Origin: Corynebacterium aurimucosum
Lineage (GTDB): Bacteria > Actinomycetota > Actinomycetes > Mycobacteriales > Mycobacteriaceae
Assembly (NCBI RefSeq): GCF_030408555.1
Contig: NZ_CP047048.1
Coordinates: 1,426,001 to 1,490,000 of the forward strand
DNA length: 64,000 bases
Direction: 5' to 3'
Below the pieces are notes generated by a model. It ran no database searches and was not told the origin of the DNA. It worked only from the letters and a program-made list of their open reading frames with translations. This document shows positions 53,993-63,438 of this stretch, one piece after another; within the stretch, counting starts at the first letter, position 1; each line of letters begins with the position of its first letter. The position numbers and the translations under genes are program-made.

Positions 53993-54955
53993 CTAGAGGT
54001 CCTTCGGTAGTGCCGGAGCTGCGCCTTCAGCATTCGCCGCAGAACCGTAGACGCCCTTACCGCCATCCAGCTGTTCCTTCACCGCCAGGACTGTCGCCAT
54101 CTGGGACACTGGGTGATCGATAGAATCCACAGTGCTGATTCCTGTCTTGGCGGCACGCAGCTTATCCAATACTCCATCATCGCCGGCAGATTGCACGCGA
54201 CCGGCATAGACCATAGCGGTGTCTACGGAATCAAAACCTTCGAGGAATTTGACGGTGGTATCGATAGCGTACTTCTTGGCAGGGCTGTCCTCATCATCCC
54301 CTGGGACCAAGCCGCCGCCCACGACAACGACTGCTTGGGCTGGAAGAATAGTCCCGTCTTTGTAGTCGATATAGCCGGCATCGCGCAAGGCACGAAGCAA
54401 GGTGGCCCGGTCCTCAACGCTGGCAAGAGGCTGGGTGGTTTTAGCATCCATCAGCAGGCCCGCGGCGAGAGCTTGGCCGGAATGAGTACCGGCGTCGACT
54501 TTCTTTTTGTCGAGCTTCGCGCCGGCCGGCAAGGTAGAGGTGACGAGGGACAGGAGCTTGTCTGCCGAATCTTGGGCAAGGAATTTATCGGTCAGCTTGA
54601 TGCTTCCGGCATCGGTGGAATCCGCCGAGCCCAGCAGATCCTTCACAGCCTTAACATCGGCATCATCAGCATCGGGCATGCTCAGCACCATGACGGGGCG
54701 CTGGACTAGGGTTCCATCGACTACGAAACGGCCGAGTTCGCCCATGACGGAATCCGCAGAGTCCAGCTGAGCCTCTGCAATTTTATTGTCCAGTACCAGC
54801 TCGCTGTACTTTTCCCGCACCTCATCTGTGGATTCACCGCCGGGGCCAGGGGCAGAATCCATGTTGGGGGCAATCACCAATGTGCCAAGTGCAATGCCTA
54901 GTGCTGCGCCGAAACCGAGCCCGGCAACGACGAGGGATTTAGGAGACATCATCAT
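53993..54955 (-). CDS. steB: SteB, cell-separation partner of SteA (also labelled MctB)
   Basis: 320 residues from the ATG overlapping the steA stop (ATGA); an upstream GTG would add three residues. A membrane segment is at about 9-28, then an extracellular Asp/Ala-rich domain with 'AEAQLDSADSVMGELGRFVVDGTLVQRPVMVLSM' and 'QAVVVVGGG'. Homologues are annotated copper transporter MctB in mycobacteria; in C. glutamicum SteB acts with SteA in RipC-FtsEX dependent daughter-cell separation. The single membrane segment argues against a true copper channel. Gene name by order and sequence. Confidence 0.85.
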   Translation of the reverse strand: MMMSPKSLVVAGLGFGAALGIALGTLVIAPNMDSAPGPGGESTDEVREKYSELVLDNKIAEAQLDSADSVMGELGRFVVDGTLVQRPVMVLSMPDADDADVKAVKDLLGSADSTDAGSIKLTDKFLAQDSADKLLSLVTSTLPAGAKLDKKKVDAGTHSGQALAAGLLMDAKTTQPLASVEDRATLLRALRDAGYIDYKDGTILPAQAVVVVGGGLVPGDDEDSPAKKYAIDTTVKFLEGFDSVDTAMVYAGRVQSAGDDGVLDKLRAAKTGISTVDSIDHPVSQMATVLAVKEQLDGGKGVYGSAANAEGAAPALPKDL

Positions 54956-56136
54956 TTGAACCACCCCTGCACGCTCAGTGCGAAGTTATTCCAGGTATCG
55001 ATCAAGTTCTGGAGGAAGGATTCATCGCCACCCAAGCCGACGATCAGAATAACCACAGCAAGCGCCACGAGAATGCCGAGCAGCGCCCACAGCCACCCCA
55101 TAGCGCCGGAATTCGGCGCAGTATAGAGGTTAATAACAGCGTCCGCATCCACGAGGCGCGTTCCTGCCTTCATGTGGCACAGCAAGGCTGCCGGCGTAGC
55201 ATTCGGCTCATTGGCGAAGATGTCATCGAGGTCGAGAGCTCCCCCTACCTGCACAATCATCTGGGCTTCGTGGTAGTCCGCTAACAGAAGGGCAAGGTCG
55301 GTGGCTGAGTCCGTAGCTGCTGGGAAAGTCATCGCCCCGATCCCCAGATCCTGAATGCGCTCGAGCCCTTCAGCGGTTCCGTCTGGCTCAGCGGGAAGAA
55401 TGACCTGGGCGCCGCTGCGCAAGGTTTCCGAGCTCACCTCGGAGGGATTTCCCACGATGAAGTGAGGCTGGTAGCCCAGCTCTACCAACGTATCGGCTGC
55501 AGAATCCACGCCGATGATGATGGGTTCATACTCGCGGATGAAATTACGCAGAAGTGTTAGCTTCTTACGGTGTTCCTCGGAGGGCGAGACCACGAGTACT
55601 TTACGGCCAGCCATGTCGGAACCCGCATCGGGTACGCCTAGGCCGTCGATGAGCAGCGGGCCCTCGGAGTGAATGAACTCGATGGAGTTGCCGAAATATG
55701 CCTCCATGTGATCGATGAGTTCCTGTTGAGCAGAAGCGAAATTCTTCTCCGCCCGGTCACGAGTAACTACCGTTCCGGAGGACAACTGGGTATCGCCAGA
55801 ATAAATCGCTCCGTCCTCAGTAAGTCGAGCCTTCTTTCCATCCTTGAAGTTACTCACGAAGTCTTGACCGACGCCTTCAACGAGGGTGACATCGGCGTCG
55901 AGAAGCATATGCGGGCCATAGTTCGGGATAGAACCAGTGGAAAACTCGGCGACGTTGATAACGGCGGCCGGCTTCATGTCCACGAGGGTCTGGGCCTCTT
56001 GGCGGGAAATATTGGCGGCGTTGATGACGGCGAAGTCACCGGCGCTAAACTTCTTCATGCCCTTGCCACCCGGGGTGCAATCACGCAGCGCGCCGTGTTC
56101 TCCAGGCAGATCGGTGTTACGGGAAAACAGACTCAT
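54952..56136 (-). CDS. steA: SteA, putative cytokinetic ring protein
   Basis: 394 residues. A soluble N-terminal region of about 340 residues ('FAVINAANISRQEAQTLVDMKPAAVINVAEFSTGSIPNYGP', 'KVLVVSPSEEHRKKL', 'IIGVDSAADTLVELGYQPHFIVGNPSEVSSE') is related to thiamine-pyrophosphokinase-like folds; a C-terminal membrane segment (about 345-368) and a short outside tail follow. SteA localises to the division ring and activates the RipC-FtsEX separation pathway in corynebacteria. It overlaps steB and lies 26 bases after recN. Confidence 0.88.
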   Translation of the reverse strand: MSLFSRNTDLPGEHGALRDCTPGGKGMKKFSAGDFAVINAANISRQEAQTLVDMKPAAVINVAEFSTGSIPNYGPHMLLDADVTLVEGVGQDFVSNFKDGKKARLTEDGAIYSGDTQLSSGTVVTRDRAEKNFASAQQELIDHMEAYFGNSIEFIHSEGPLLIDGLGVPDAGSDMAGRKVLVVSPSEEHRKKLTLLRNFIREYEPIIIGVDSAADTLVELGYQPHFIVGNPSEVSSETLRSGAQVILPAEPDGTAEGLERIQDLGIGAMTFPAATDSATDLALLLADYHEAQMIVQVGGALDLDDIFANEPNATPAALLCHMKAGTRLVDADAVINLYTAPNSGAMGWLWALLGILVALAVVILIVGLGGDESFLQNLIDTWNNFALSVQGWFK

Positions 56137-56162
56137 GCCTGACAGTTTCCCCTGTTAGGCGC

Positions 56163-57839
56163 TCAATGTGTGGAAGGCGCGCGGAAAGTCTCCACTTCTG
56201 CTTGAGCTCTATCGAAAAGCTCCTGAGCGTGCGCGCGACCGGTCTCGGTGTCATCGAGACCAGCGAGCATACGAGCGAGCTCCTCGACGCGCTCCTCAGG
56301 GGTCAAATCCGCCACGCCTGACGTGAACTTCTCTTTGGACACATGCAGGTGCGAATCTGCATAGGCAGCTACCTGGGGCAGGTGGGTAACGCAGATGACC
56401 TGGTTGGTAGTCGAAAGCCGTGCTAGGCGACGCCCAATTTCCACCGCCGCACGCCCTCCGACGCCGGCATCCACCTCATCGAAGACCAGCGTGGTGCCGT
56501 CGCCACTGGCCAGGACCACCTCCATAGCCAGCATGACGCGGGAAAGCTCTCCTCCCGAGGCCGCGGAAGCTAGCGGCTTGCCGTTGAGTTGGAACTCAAC
56601 CTCATCCGCGCCAGTTTTGGAATATTTGGCCTTCTTTACGGCGACCGTCAAGGTGGAGTTTGGCATGGCCAAGCCGTGGATCTCTTCGGAGACCTGGGTG
56701 CCCAGTTTCTTCGCTGCCTTAATACGGGCAGCAGTGAGTGCTTCTGCCTTGGCCACCATCGTCTTTTCGGCCTCCATTACGTCCTTCTTCAAGGCTTCGA
56801 GGGCCTCCGTGGAGGTATCTAAGGTCGCAAGTTTCGCTTCAGCGGCGTCCCGCCAGGCCAAAACTCCATCGATGTCAGCGGCATACTTGCGCGTGAGGAG
56901 CTTAAGCTCCTGCTGACGTTGCAGAGATTCCTCAAGGAGGTTGGGATCCGCGGGCAGATCGCTTAAATACGTGGTGAGCTCGGCAGCGATATCGGTCAGC
57001 TGCGCGGTGACTTCACCCAACCGCTCTCCTAGCCGGGTCAGCTCGGCATCGCTCGCCCCATTTAGTGCCGATTCAGCTGCGCCGACAAGGTTGACAGCAG
57101 TGTCCTCATCACCAAAACCTTCTCCACCGTCCACAGCGCTCAGAGCAGTAGCTGCGCCTTCACGCAAAGCATCGACGTCCTGCAAACGCTTAATCAGGGT
57201 CACGAGCTCAGCATCCTCACCAGGCTCCGGCTCGAGATCAGAAATCTCCTTGATGGCAAACTGCAAGCGGTCCACCTCTTGGGCCATCTCACGACGGGAC
57301 TCCATCCGGTGCTGGTAGTCCTTGGCCAATGCGCGCCACTTCCTAAAAGCCTCGGTATACGCAATACGGAACTTCTCGATGGAAGGCTCGAAGCGATCGA
57401 TGGCGGCCAACTGTTGATCAGCCGACAGCAAGCGCAGCTGGTCATTTTGCCCATGCACAGTGATGAGGTGGGAAGCGAATTCCCCCAATGTCGCCGCCGG
57501 TACTGAACGCCCACCCAGGTACGCGCGTGAGCGTCCCGCCGCAGACACCGTGCGGGAGGCGATATACTCACCGTTTTCATCCGGCTCTCCCCCTGCGTCC
57601 TCGACCAACGCCGCCACAGCCAGTGAATCGGAGGAAAAATGACCTTCCACAGCCGCCTTCGCGGCCCCATCGCGCACGCGTGATGCATCAGCGCGACCGC
57701 CAGCCAGCAGGCGCAGTCCAGTCACAACCATGGTCTTACCGGCGCCAGTTTCACCGGTAAGCACGGTAAGACCCTGCGAAAGCTCCGCAGCGGAGCTTTC
57801 GATAACGCCGAGGTCAGAGATGCTGATATCTACGAGCAC
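56163..57839 (-). CDS. recN: DNA repair protein RecN
   Basis: 558 residues from a GTG. Walker A GETGAGKTM (about 29-37), signature 'ASGGELSRVMLAMEVVL' and 'VFDEVDAGVGG' Walker B are intact, with long coiled coils between them. RecN is an SMC-like ATPase that holds broken DNA ends for recombination. GGAAGGAAG precedes the start. In the nadK-recN-steA order known from actinobacteria. Confidence 0.94.
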   Translation of the reverse strand: MLVDISISDLGVIESSAAELSQGLTVLTGETGAGKTMVVTGLRLLAGGRADASRVRDGAAKAAVEGHFSSDSLAVAALVEDAGGEPDENGEYIASRTVSAAGRSRAYLGGRSVPAATLGEFASHLITVHGQNDQLRLLSADQQLAAIDRFEPSIEKFRIAYTEAFRKWRALAKDYQHRMESRREMAQEVDRLQFAIKEISDLEPEPGEDAELVTLIKRLQDVDALREGAATALSAVDGGEGFGDEDTAVNLVGAAESALNGASDAELTRLGERLGEVTAQLTDIAAELTTYLSDLPADPNLLEESLQRQQELKLLTRKYAADIDGVLAWRDAAEAKLATLDTSTEALEALKKDVMEAEKTMVAKAEALTAARIKAAKKLGTQVSEEIHGLAMPNSTLTVAVKKAKYSKTGADEVEFQLNGKPLASAASGGELSRVMLAMEVVLASGDGTTLVFDEVDAGVGGRAAVEIGRRLARLSTTNQVICVTHLPQVAAYADSHLHVSKEKFTSGVADLTPEERVEELARMLAGLDDTETGRAHAQELFDRAQAEVETFRAPSTH

Positions 57840-57877
57840 AGTGCGGTATCTTCCTTCCTGAAAACGCGCTAAGGCAG

Positions 57878-58789
57878 TTAATGCCGCGGTCCGCGCCAGC
57901 CTTCCACGGGAAGGCGGAGCTTGGACACGAGGCGGTCGGTGAAGGGCTGCTGGTCCAAGCGAACCCAGCGCACGGGCCTTTCACCACGCACGACTTCCAC
58001 GCGCGAACCCGGCGGCATAGAAATCTCACGGAAACCATCGAGGATTACCACGGCCGGAGTCGTAGCCGAGGCCGATTCGACCGCCACCTGCGAATCCGGA
58101 GAAACTACGAGTGGTTTAGTAAACAGTGCATGCGCATTGTTCGGAACTACCAGGATGGCATCGAGAGAGGGCCACAAGACGGGACCACCCGCTGAAAAGG
58201 CATAGGCCGTAGACCCCGTCGGAGTGGAGATAAGAACACCATCACACCCAAAAGCTGAGACTGGGCGCCCATCTACCTCGAGGATGGCATCGAGGACCCC
58301 CGAGCGGTTGAGGTTCTCAATGGAGGCCTCATTGAGCGCCCAACTACGCTCCCGCAGCTCGCCTTCCGAATCAAAGACGCTCACGTCGATGGTCAAGCGG
58401 TCTTCGACGTCATAGGACTGCTCGATGACGCGCACAAGCGCACGGTCTAGGGACTCCGCTTCCCATTCTGCGAGGAAGCCCACGTGCCCCAGATTGATGC
58501 CTAGGACGGGGACGTCTACTGCGCGTGCCATGTCGGCAGCGCGCAAGAACGTGCCATCACCACCGAGCACGAGGACTAACTCACAGCCTTCGGCTGCCGC
58601 CGGGGTATGCCGCACGTGCTGCAGCCCAGGGAGAACGGTGTCCGCTCCGCAGACACGTACCTTGATGCCAGCCTCCTGCAGCAGCTCTGCTGCACGGTGT
58701 GTGGCAGCGAGGTTGTCCTCGCGGCTAGCGTGCGGGACAAGAAGAATTTCGCGGCGAGTGGCGCCCTCCGCGGCACTAGTCCTGCTCAC
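57878..58789 (-). CDS. nadK: NAD kinase
   Basis: 303 residues from a GTG that overlaps the tlyA stop (GTGA). The GGDGT motif (76-80), 'GINLGHVGFLAEW', 'NEASIEN' and 'TPTGSTAYAFSAGGP' form the nucleotide and diacylglycerol-kinase-like sites. It makes NADP from NAD with ATP or polyphosphate. Position between tlyA and recN is conserved. Confidence 0.95.
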   Translation of the reverse strand: MSRTSAAEGATRREILLVPHASREDNLAATHRAAELLQEAGIKVRVCGADTVLPGLQHVRHTPAAAEGCELVLVLGGDGTFLRAADMARAVDVPVLGINLGHVGFLAEWEAESLDRALVRVIEQSYDVEDRLTIDVSVFDSEGELRERSWALNEASIENLNRSGVLDAILEVDGRPVSAFGCDGVLISTPTGSTAYAFSAGGPVLWPSLDAILVVPNNAHALFTKPLVVSPDSQVAVESASATTPAVVILDGFREISMPPGSRVEVVRGERPVRWVRLDQQPFTDRLVSKLRLPVEGWRGPRH

Positions 58790-59595
58790 TGGGGTCCTTC
58801 CTTGATTGCCGTGTCGATGAGTACATCCAGCTTATCTTCTGGGGTGGACAAGCCATCCTTGACCAACCACAGGAAGTATTCAACATTGCCGCTTGGTCCA
58901 GGTAGTGGGGATGCCGCCACGCCTTTGACGCTCAACCCGAGCTCTTGGGCGAAGACAGCCACGTCCTTAGTCACTTCCGCGCGAAGCTCAGGCGAGCGCA
59001 CTACTCCGCCCGCCCCAATCCGGTCCTTTCCTACTTCAAACTGAGGCTTGACCATGGGTAATAACCATGCGCCATCAGCCATGCATTCTACGATTGCCGG
59101 AAGTACCAGCTTTAGGGAGATGAACGAAAGGTCACCCACCATAGCGTCGCAAGGCCCATTCGTCTGTTCAAGAGTCAGGTTGCGAATATTGGTGCGGTCA
59201 AGCACAGTAACGCGCTCATCATTCTGCAAGCGCCACAATAGCTGTCCATAGCCCACGTCAACAGAAAGCACTTCTGCGGCACCGTGGTGCAAACAGACAT
59301 CAGTAAAACCGCCGGTGGACGCCCCCGCGTCCAAGACACGCTTGCCCTTGAGGTCCACGTCGAAAGCCGCGAGCGCACCGAGGAGCTTGTGCGCACCACG
59401 CGACGCCCAATCATCACCCTCGCTGGCTTCGACCTTAATCGACACCTCAGGCTCGACCACTGTCGCGGGTTTCGTAGCCTTGAAGCCCCCAACCGTCACC
59501 CGACCAGCCTTGATCATCTCAACGGCTTGTTCTCGTGAGCGCGCAATCTTGCGGCGCACCAATTCTGCGTCAAGGCGGCGACGTTGCGGTGGCAT
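58786..59595 (-). CDS. tlyA: TlyA-type 2'-O-methyltransferase/hemolysin A
   Basis: 269 residues. An N-terminal S4 domain (LDAELVRRKIARSREQAVEMIKAGRVTVGG, about 8-38) is followed by an FtsJ-like methyltransferase with 'VLDAGASTGGFTD', 'VSVDVGYGQLLW' and 'MVGDLSFISLKLVLPAI'. TlyA methylates 16S and 23S rRNA and its loss gives capreomycin resistance in mycobacteria. Starts the operon tlyA-nadK-recN. Confidence 0.93.
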   Translation of the reverse strand: MPPQRRRLDAELVRRKIARSREQAVEMIKAGRVTVGGFKATKPATVVEPEVSIKVEASEGDDWASRGAHKLLGALAAFDVDLKGKRVLDAGASTGGFTDVCLHHGAAEVLSVDVGYGQLLWRLQNDERVTVLDRTNIRNLTLEQTNGPCDAMVGDLSFISLKLVLPAIVECMADGAWLLPMVKPQFEVGKDRIGAGGVVRSPELRAEVTKDVAVFAQELGLSVKGVAASPLPGPSGNVEYFLWLVKDGLSTPEDKLDVLIDTAIKEGPQ

Positions 59596-59635
59596 GATTA
59601 GGTCCTCTTTCCCCTAGATTCCTTGGCGATTCGCG

Positions 59636-59797
59636 CTAATTATCTTGGAGCGCATCGCGCAACACGGTATGAGCGCGGTCCAGCTGGGCTAGCTCTTCCT
59701 CAAGAGTCTCTGTCGGCTCGGTGAGAATCTCGGTGATGGACGCATTGAGGGTCTCTGGAGCCAACACTGCGCGTGGGTCATGGGGTTTTACTGCCAT
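59636..59797 (-). CDS. Small conserved protein (53 aa) between HAD hydrolase and tlyA
   Basis: A 53-residue frame, ATG overlapping the HAD gene stop by 10 bases (ATGGCAGTAA), stop TAG. It encodes an acidic helix (LTEPTETLEEELAQLDRAHTVLRDALQDN). Overlap with the preceding gene and its position inside a conserved operon support it; a counterpart occurs at this place in related corynebacteria by my recollection of the layout. Function unknown. Confidence 0.65.
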   Translation of the reverse strand: MAVKPHDPRAVLAPETLNASITEILTEPTETLEEELAQLDRAHTVLRDALQDN

Positions 59798-60771
59798 GTG
59801 GATACTACCCTCTCCGCGGCTTCGCTCCGCGGCTGAATGTAGCGCGGAGGCTCAGAGCCTGCCCAGGCTACTTCCAAAACGGTACGCAGTGCCTCGACCG
59901 ACGTAGACTTCTCGTTACCGCCTTGCAGAACGATGTCATAGCCGTCAAAACGTGCTCTAAACCCGCCCTGGGCGCCCGGACGCGCTTGCGCTTCCGACAA
60001 GGAAAGCTCGTGGAATCCGGCACCAATGAAATTCGGACGCTCCTCCGGTGTTGCTTCAATGAGCGCCAGCTCACGAGACACGCCTGTCAGCACGTGGAAG
60101 GTATCCATGGCCGCATTGTTGCCGCCGACGATATCGGTGTCTAGACGGTCACCGACAGCCAGGGGTTTGGTCGACCCCACCAGCTTGGCCGCCTGCGTAA
60201 ACATAGCGGGCTCCGGTTTGCCTGCAGAAATAGGTTCAACACCGGTGGTCGAAACAACGGCCGCGACGAGCGAGCCATTACCCACAGCCATTCCGCGCTC
60301 CGTCGGCAGCGACGTATCCAGGTTCGAGGCATAGTATTTGGCACCTTGATTGATGGCGAGCGCACCTTCAGAGAGCTGCTCCCACCCCACAGACTTATCC
60401 ATGCCCTGCAGCACGGCGGCAGGCCGATCATCGGCGCTGTCGACGACGATGAAACCTGCGTCCCGCGCGAGCGCGCGGAAGGAGTCTGCGCCAATAACAA
60501 GGACCTTCGCGCGCGCGGGCAGATCCTCGCGCGCGATCTTTATTACAGCTTGCGCTGAGGTGACAACGCGATTGGCATCAGCGTCCAGCCCGATCTCTCC
60601 GAGCATGTCTGCCACGGTCTGGGGGCTACGCGACGCATTGTTCGTCACATACACCGCGGGAATGCCACAGGAGTTAATAACGTCAACGACGCATTGAAGG
60701 GCCTGTCCGCCTTCCCACACGGTCCCGTCAAGATCCAATAGCAACGAATCGTGAGTTTTGAGAATACTCAT
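59788..60771 (-). CDS. HAD-IIA (NagD-like) phosphatase
   Basis: 327 residues. HAD motif I LLLDLDGTVWEG (nucleophile Asp13 and Asp15), motif II 'VTNNASRSP', Lys in 'AGKPEP' and motif IV 'GDRLDTDIVGG' are complete. The C-terminal 70 residues form a separate small domain seen in actinobacterial members of this subfamily. It would dephosphorylate a sugar or nucleotide phosphate in the cytoplasm; substrate unknown. Overlaps the TPR gene (TAATG). Confidence 0.85.
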   Translation of the reverse strand: MSILKTHDSLLLDLDGTVWEGGQALQCVVDVINSCGIPAVYVTNNASRSPQTVADMLGEIGLDADANRVVTSAQAVIKIAREDLPARAKVLVIGADSFRALARDAGFIVVDSADDRPAAVLQGMDKSVGWEQLSEGALAINQGAKYYASNLDTSLPTERGMAVGNGSLVAAVVSTTGVEPISAGKPEPAMFTQAAKLVGSTKPLAVGDRLDTDIVGGNNAAMDTFHVLTGVSRELALIEATPEERPNFIGAGFHELSLSEAQARPGAQGGFRARFDGYDIVLQGGNEKSTSVEALRTVLEVAWAGSEPPRYIQPRSEAAERVVSTWQ

Positions 60772-61709
60772 TATTTACACTCGGCCAGACGCTCCACAGC
60801 GTCGGTCCAGTCCCCTTCGTCAATCTCGATAGCATGCTGGAACCATTCCCGTGCCTCATCCTTACGGCCGGCCTCCAGCAACGCATTCGCATAGGCATAA
60901 GCAAGACGGCACGCGGAGACACCCTTGGCGTCCTTCGTGGGCTGCGCACGTTGAATCGTGACCACAGCGGAGTCTGCTTGGTCCATGTCCAGCCGCGCGC
61001 CCGCAGCGACAATGGCCAATTCGATAGCGTCCTCCGGGGCGAGTTCCTTAGCGTCCTCGCTACGCCACAGCTCGACAGCCTTCTCTGGGCGGCCGAGACC
61101 GCGCTCGCAGTCAGCCATCACCGCCATCAGACCTGGACCACCAGAAATACGGCGTGCAGCGCGCAGCTCTGCGAGAGCTTCCTTCCACTCACCTGCACGA
61201 TAAGCGGCGATACCGTTCATCTCTCGAGCAACCGAGACACGACCGGCACGATCCTTCGCTGCGCGCGCATGGCGAAGCGACAGCTGTGGATCATCATCAA
61301 GCCAGGTTGCCGCCATGATGAGGTGCTTAGCCACAGCTTCAGAGTTCTCCTTCGATAGCGAGGAGAGGTCCTGCAGAACTGAAGGATCGAGATCAGTGAT
61401 ATCGATATCAGAAGGCAGATCCGGGTCCGTCATGCGGCGGTTGATACGCTCCTCACGGTAGCCCGAACGTTGCGGATGAGAGGCCTTGTTCTTATCACGA
61501 CCGTGCCTCTTAGGACTATTGCGGCGAGGGTTAGCACCATCGCGGCCGCCTCGACGCTCATCGCGACGATCACCGCGACGCTCTTGACGACGCCCCGATG
61601 CGCCGCCACGCTTTTCAAACTTCCGGCCACCAGAGCGGCTGTTTCCCCGGTTGCTTTCCGAGAAACCTTCGCGGCCACGCTCGTGGTCGCGGGAGTTAGA
61701 TTCAGACAT
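60771..61709 (-). CDS. TPR-like protein with Arg/Gly-rich N-terminus
   Basis: 312 residues from the ATG at 61707-61709 (MSESNSRD); three extra residues are possible upstream. The first 90 residues are dominated by Arg, Gly, Asn, Glu and Lys (RRDERRGGRDGANPRRN), typical of nucleic-acid-binding disorder. Residues 115-310 form helical repeats resembling tetratricopeptides ('AAYRAGEWKEALAELRAARR', 'ADCERGLGRPEKAVELW', 'YANALLEAGRKDEAREWFQHAI'). Located next to the HAD gene in a tight operon. Role in RNA or ribosome biology is an inference. Confidence 0.8.
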   Translation of the reverse strand: MSESNSRDHERGREGFSESNRGNSRSGGRKFEKRGGASGRRQERRGDRRDERRGGRDGANPRRNSPKRHGRDKNKASHPQRSGYREERINRRMTDPDLPSDIDITDLDPSVLQDLSSLSKENSEAVAKHLIMAATWLDDDPQLSLRHARAAKDRAGRVSVAREMNGIAAYRAGEWKEALAELRAARRISGGPGLMAVMADCERGLGRPEKAVELWRSEDAKELAPEDAIELAIVAAGARLDMDQADSAVVTIQRAQPTKDAKGVSACRLAYAYANALLEAGRKDEAREWFQHAIEIDEGDWTDAVERLAECK

Positions 61710-61839
61710 TAAATCCATGCACTTTCTGCGGTAGACGCGTCCGTATGTACCGAACCAGTCTACAGGTCAGCTTCGCAAAACCGGCAATACACTGGCTGGT
61801 AGGCGAAACGGGCCGCAACCACCGTTACACGTCTAAGAC

Positions 61840-62583
61840 TCAGGAAAACCAAAAAGCATCCAGCCTCTCCAGTGGCCAACCATGCCGCACGCGGTCCAAG
61901 CCAGCAGCCACCTGGGAAGCGGAGAGTCCATGTTCCGCGCTTCCGTGCTCCAATGGCTTGCCGCGGACGACAGCCCAGAATGTCCAGCCATTATTGTGAA
62001 TCGCGTCAAGCCGAAGACCCTTCCGGTCCCGCGCCAAGACTGCGCCTTCCTCAATCATTCGGTCTGGGCTCAGACCTTCCACCAACACCTTGAGCATCCG
62101 GGATTCGCCGCTCGGCGCCACGACAAGAGCTTTTGCGGTATAAAACTGACCCTTCTTTCCAGTATTTCCGCTCTTGCTGTCGTAGAAAAAGCTGCCGAGG
62201 AGGACTGGATAAAAGTCGATCCAGCCTTTCTTCCAAGCCTTATTAATCCTAAAGGCCAACAGCATATGCCGGGCCACGAGGAAAAAGAGGTAAAGCAACA
62301 ACCCGCCAAGGAGAAGCGCCAATAGCCCTGGAACTTGCATGCTATTCAAGAGCAAGCCAAAGAACAAGATAAAACTTGCTATCAAGGCTATCGCCCCGAA
62401 AAAGACCAGTCCATCGCGAATAGCGCGCATCTGAGGAACTCGCGCCTCGGACTCGAAAACGGGACAAAGGTTATAGGGAGAGGGACTATCGTTCTCTCTG
62501 CAATAGGGTACGGACTTCAGATCGCTGAGGAAGACTGGGTTATAAGAATGCCTAAAAAGACTCGGCGATTGTGGAAACCTCAT
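61840..62583 (-). CDS. Membrane protein of unknown function
   Basis: 247 residues from an ATG with GAGGAG 7 bases upstream. A hydrophilic N-terminus of about 50 residues precedes two membrane segments (about 57-78 and 83-107), then a C-terminal cytoplasmic domain with 'GKKGQFYTAKALVVAPSGESRMLKVLVEGLSPDRMIEEGAVLARDRKGLRLD'. No family recognised. It is the last chromosomal gene before the IS elements, and may be strain-specific. Confidence 0.65.
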   Translation of the reverse strand: MRFPQSPSLFRHSYNPVFLSDLKSVPYCRENDSPSPYNLCPVFESEARVPQMRAIRDGLVFFGAIALIASFILFFGLLLNSMQVPGLLALLLGGLLLYLFFLVARHMLLAFRINKAWKKGWIDFYPVLLGSFFYDSKSGNTGKKGQFYTAKALVVAPSGESRMLKVLVEGLSPDRMIEEGAVLARDRKGLRLDAIHNNGWTFWAVVRGKPLEHGSAEHGLSASQVAAGLDRVRHGWPLERLDAFWFS

Positions 62584-62729
62584 CGCTAGCTCCTCAACGA
62601 CCCCTCAGGACGAAGTGTGTACACGGACATCATTCTAGTTCGTGAGCGTGATAAAGGGGACCTGACCCCTGTTAGGTAGACACCTGATATCCAGCCCTGT
62701 TGGGTTGGGAAGAAAGGTAATCTACCACC

Positions 62730-63015
62730 ATGCCTAGGTACTCCGAACAGTTCAAACGTGATGCTGTGGCCCTCTACGAAAACAATGAGGACCTCTCACT
62801 TCACGCGGCTTCAGCAGAGCTAGGAATCAATCGTTCCTCACTTTATTCCTGGCTTAAGCAGTACGGCACCGGCAAGCGTGTCCGCACAAAAAGCATGCGC
62901 GACAAGGCACAGGCGACGACTGATTCTGAGCGGATCCGCCAGTGAGACAAAAGAAGTCTCTAAGCTTCGTGAAGAACGCGACATCCTGCGCAAGGCCGCG
63001 AAATATTTTGCTTAA
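62730..63015 (+). pseudogene. IS3-family transposase orfA, frameshifted
   Basis: ATG to TGA at 62945 gives 71 residues with a helix-turn-helix ('AASAELGINRSSLYSWLKQYG'). The zipper that normally follows (KEVSKLREERDILRKAAKYFA) is in another frame, ending TAA at 63013-63015, so about one base has been gained or lost near 62943. Not functional. Confidence 0.75.
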
Positions 63016-63438
63016 AGAGACACGCTGGTAATCCGCTTCCAGTTTGTCTATGACCATCGAACCGAGTACTCGGTCAAGCGGATGTGCCACGTGTTAAAGC
63101 TCAATCGCTCCTCGTTCTACAAATGGGTCAACACCCGCGAAAAACGCAGGTTAAAGATGTGTTCGGATGCTCTTATTGGTGCACGAATCAAGAGCATCTT
63201 CGATGATGAGCACGGGCTTTATGGTGCTAAACGCATCGCTGCAAGCCTTAAAGCCGATACGGACTTTCCTCCGATCAATCACAAGAAGGTCGCACGCATT
63301 ATGAAATCCATGGGGCTAAAAGGCTTTACTAAACAACGTCGATGTGTCACTACCAGGCGCAAGCCTGGTCATCGAGTCATGCCAGATTTAGTAGGCCGCA
63401 AATTCACCGCTGATAAGCCGAACCAGGTGTATGTAGGC
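63016..63438 (+). pseudogene. IS3-family transposase orfB, truncated
   Basis: The frame from about 63028 ('VIRFQFVYDHRTEYSVKRMCHVLKLNRSSFYKWV', 'YGAKRIAASLKAD', 'HKKVARIMKSMGLKG') is the HTH_21 and start of the integrase domain. It breaks off after 'NQVYVG' before the DDE residues, replaced by sequence of the IS30 element; a continued open frame to 63561 is chimeric and has no meaning. Confidence 0.78.

Larger units (their letters stand above)
62663..63438 (+). mobile_element. Decayed IS3-family element, cut on the right
   Basis: The left end probably starts at TGACCCC (62663). It carries a helix-turn-helix orfA and a DDE integrase-like orfB, both damaged. The similarity to IS3 transposases ends after NQVYVG, where unrelated DNA belonging to an IS30-type element begins at about 63439. 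Confidence 0.75.

Noticed and set aside
53993..54955. Copper transporter MctB
   Set aside because: One membrane segment and overlap with steA fit the SteB role better; the copper label is kept only as an alternative.
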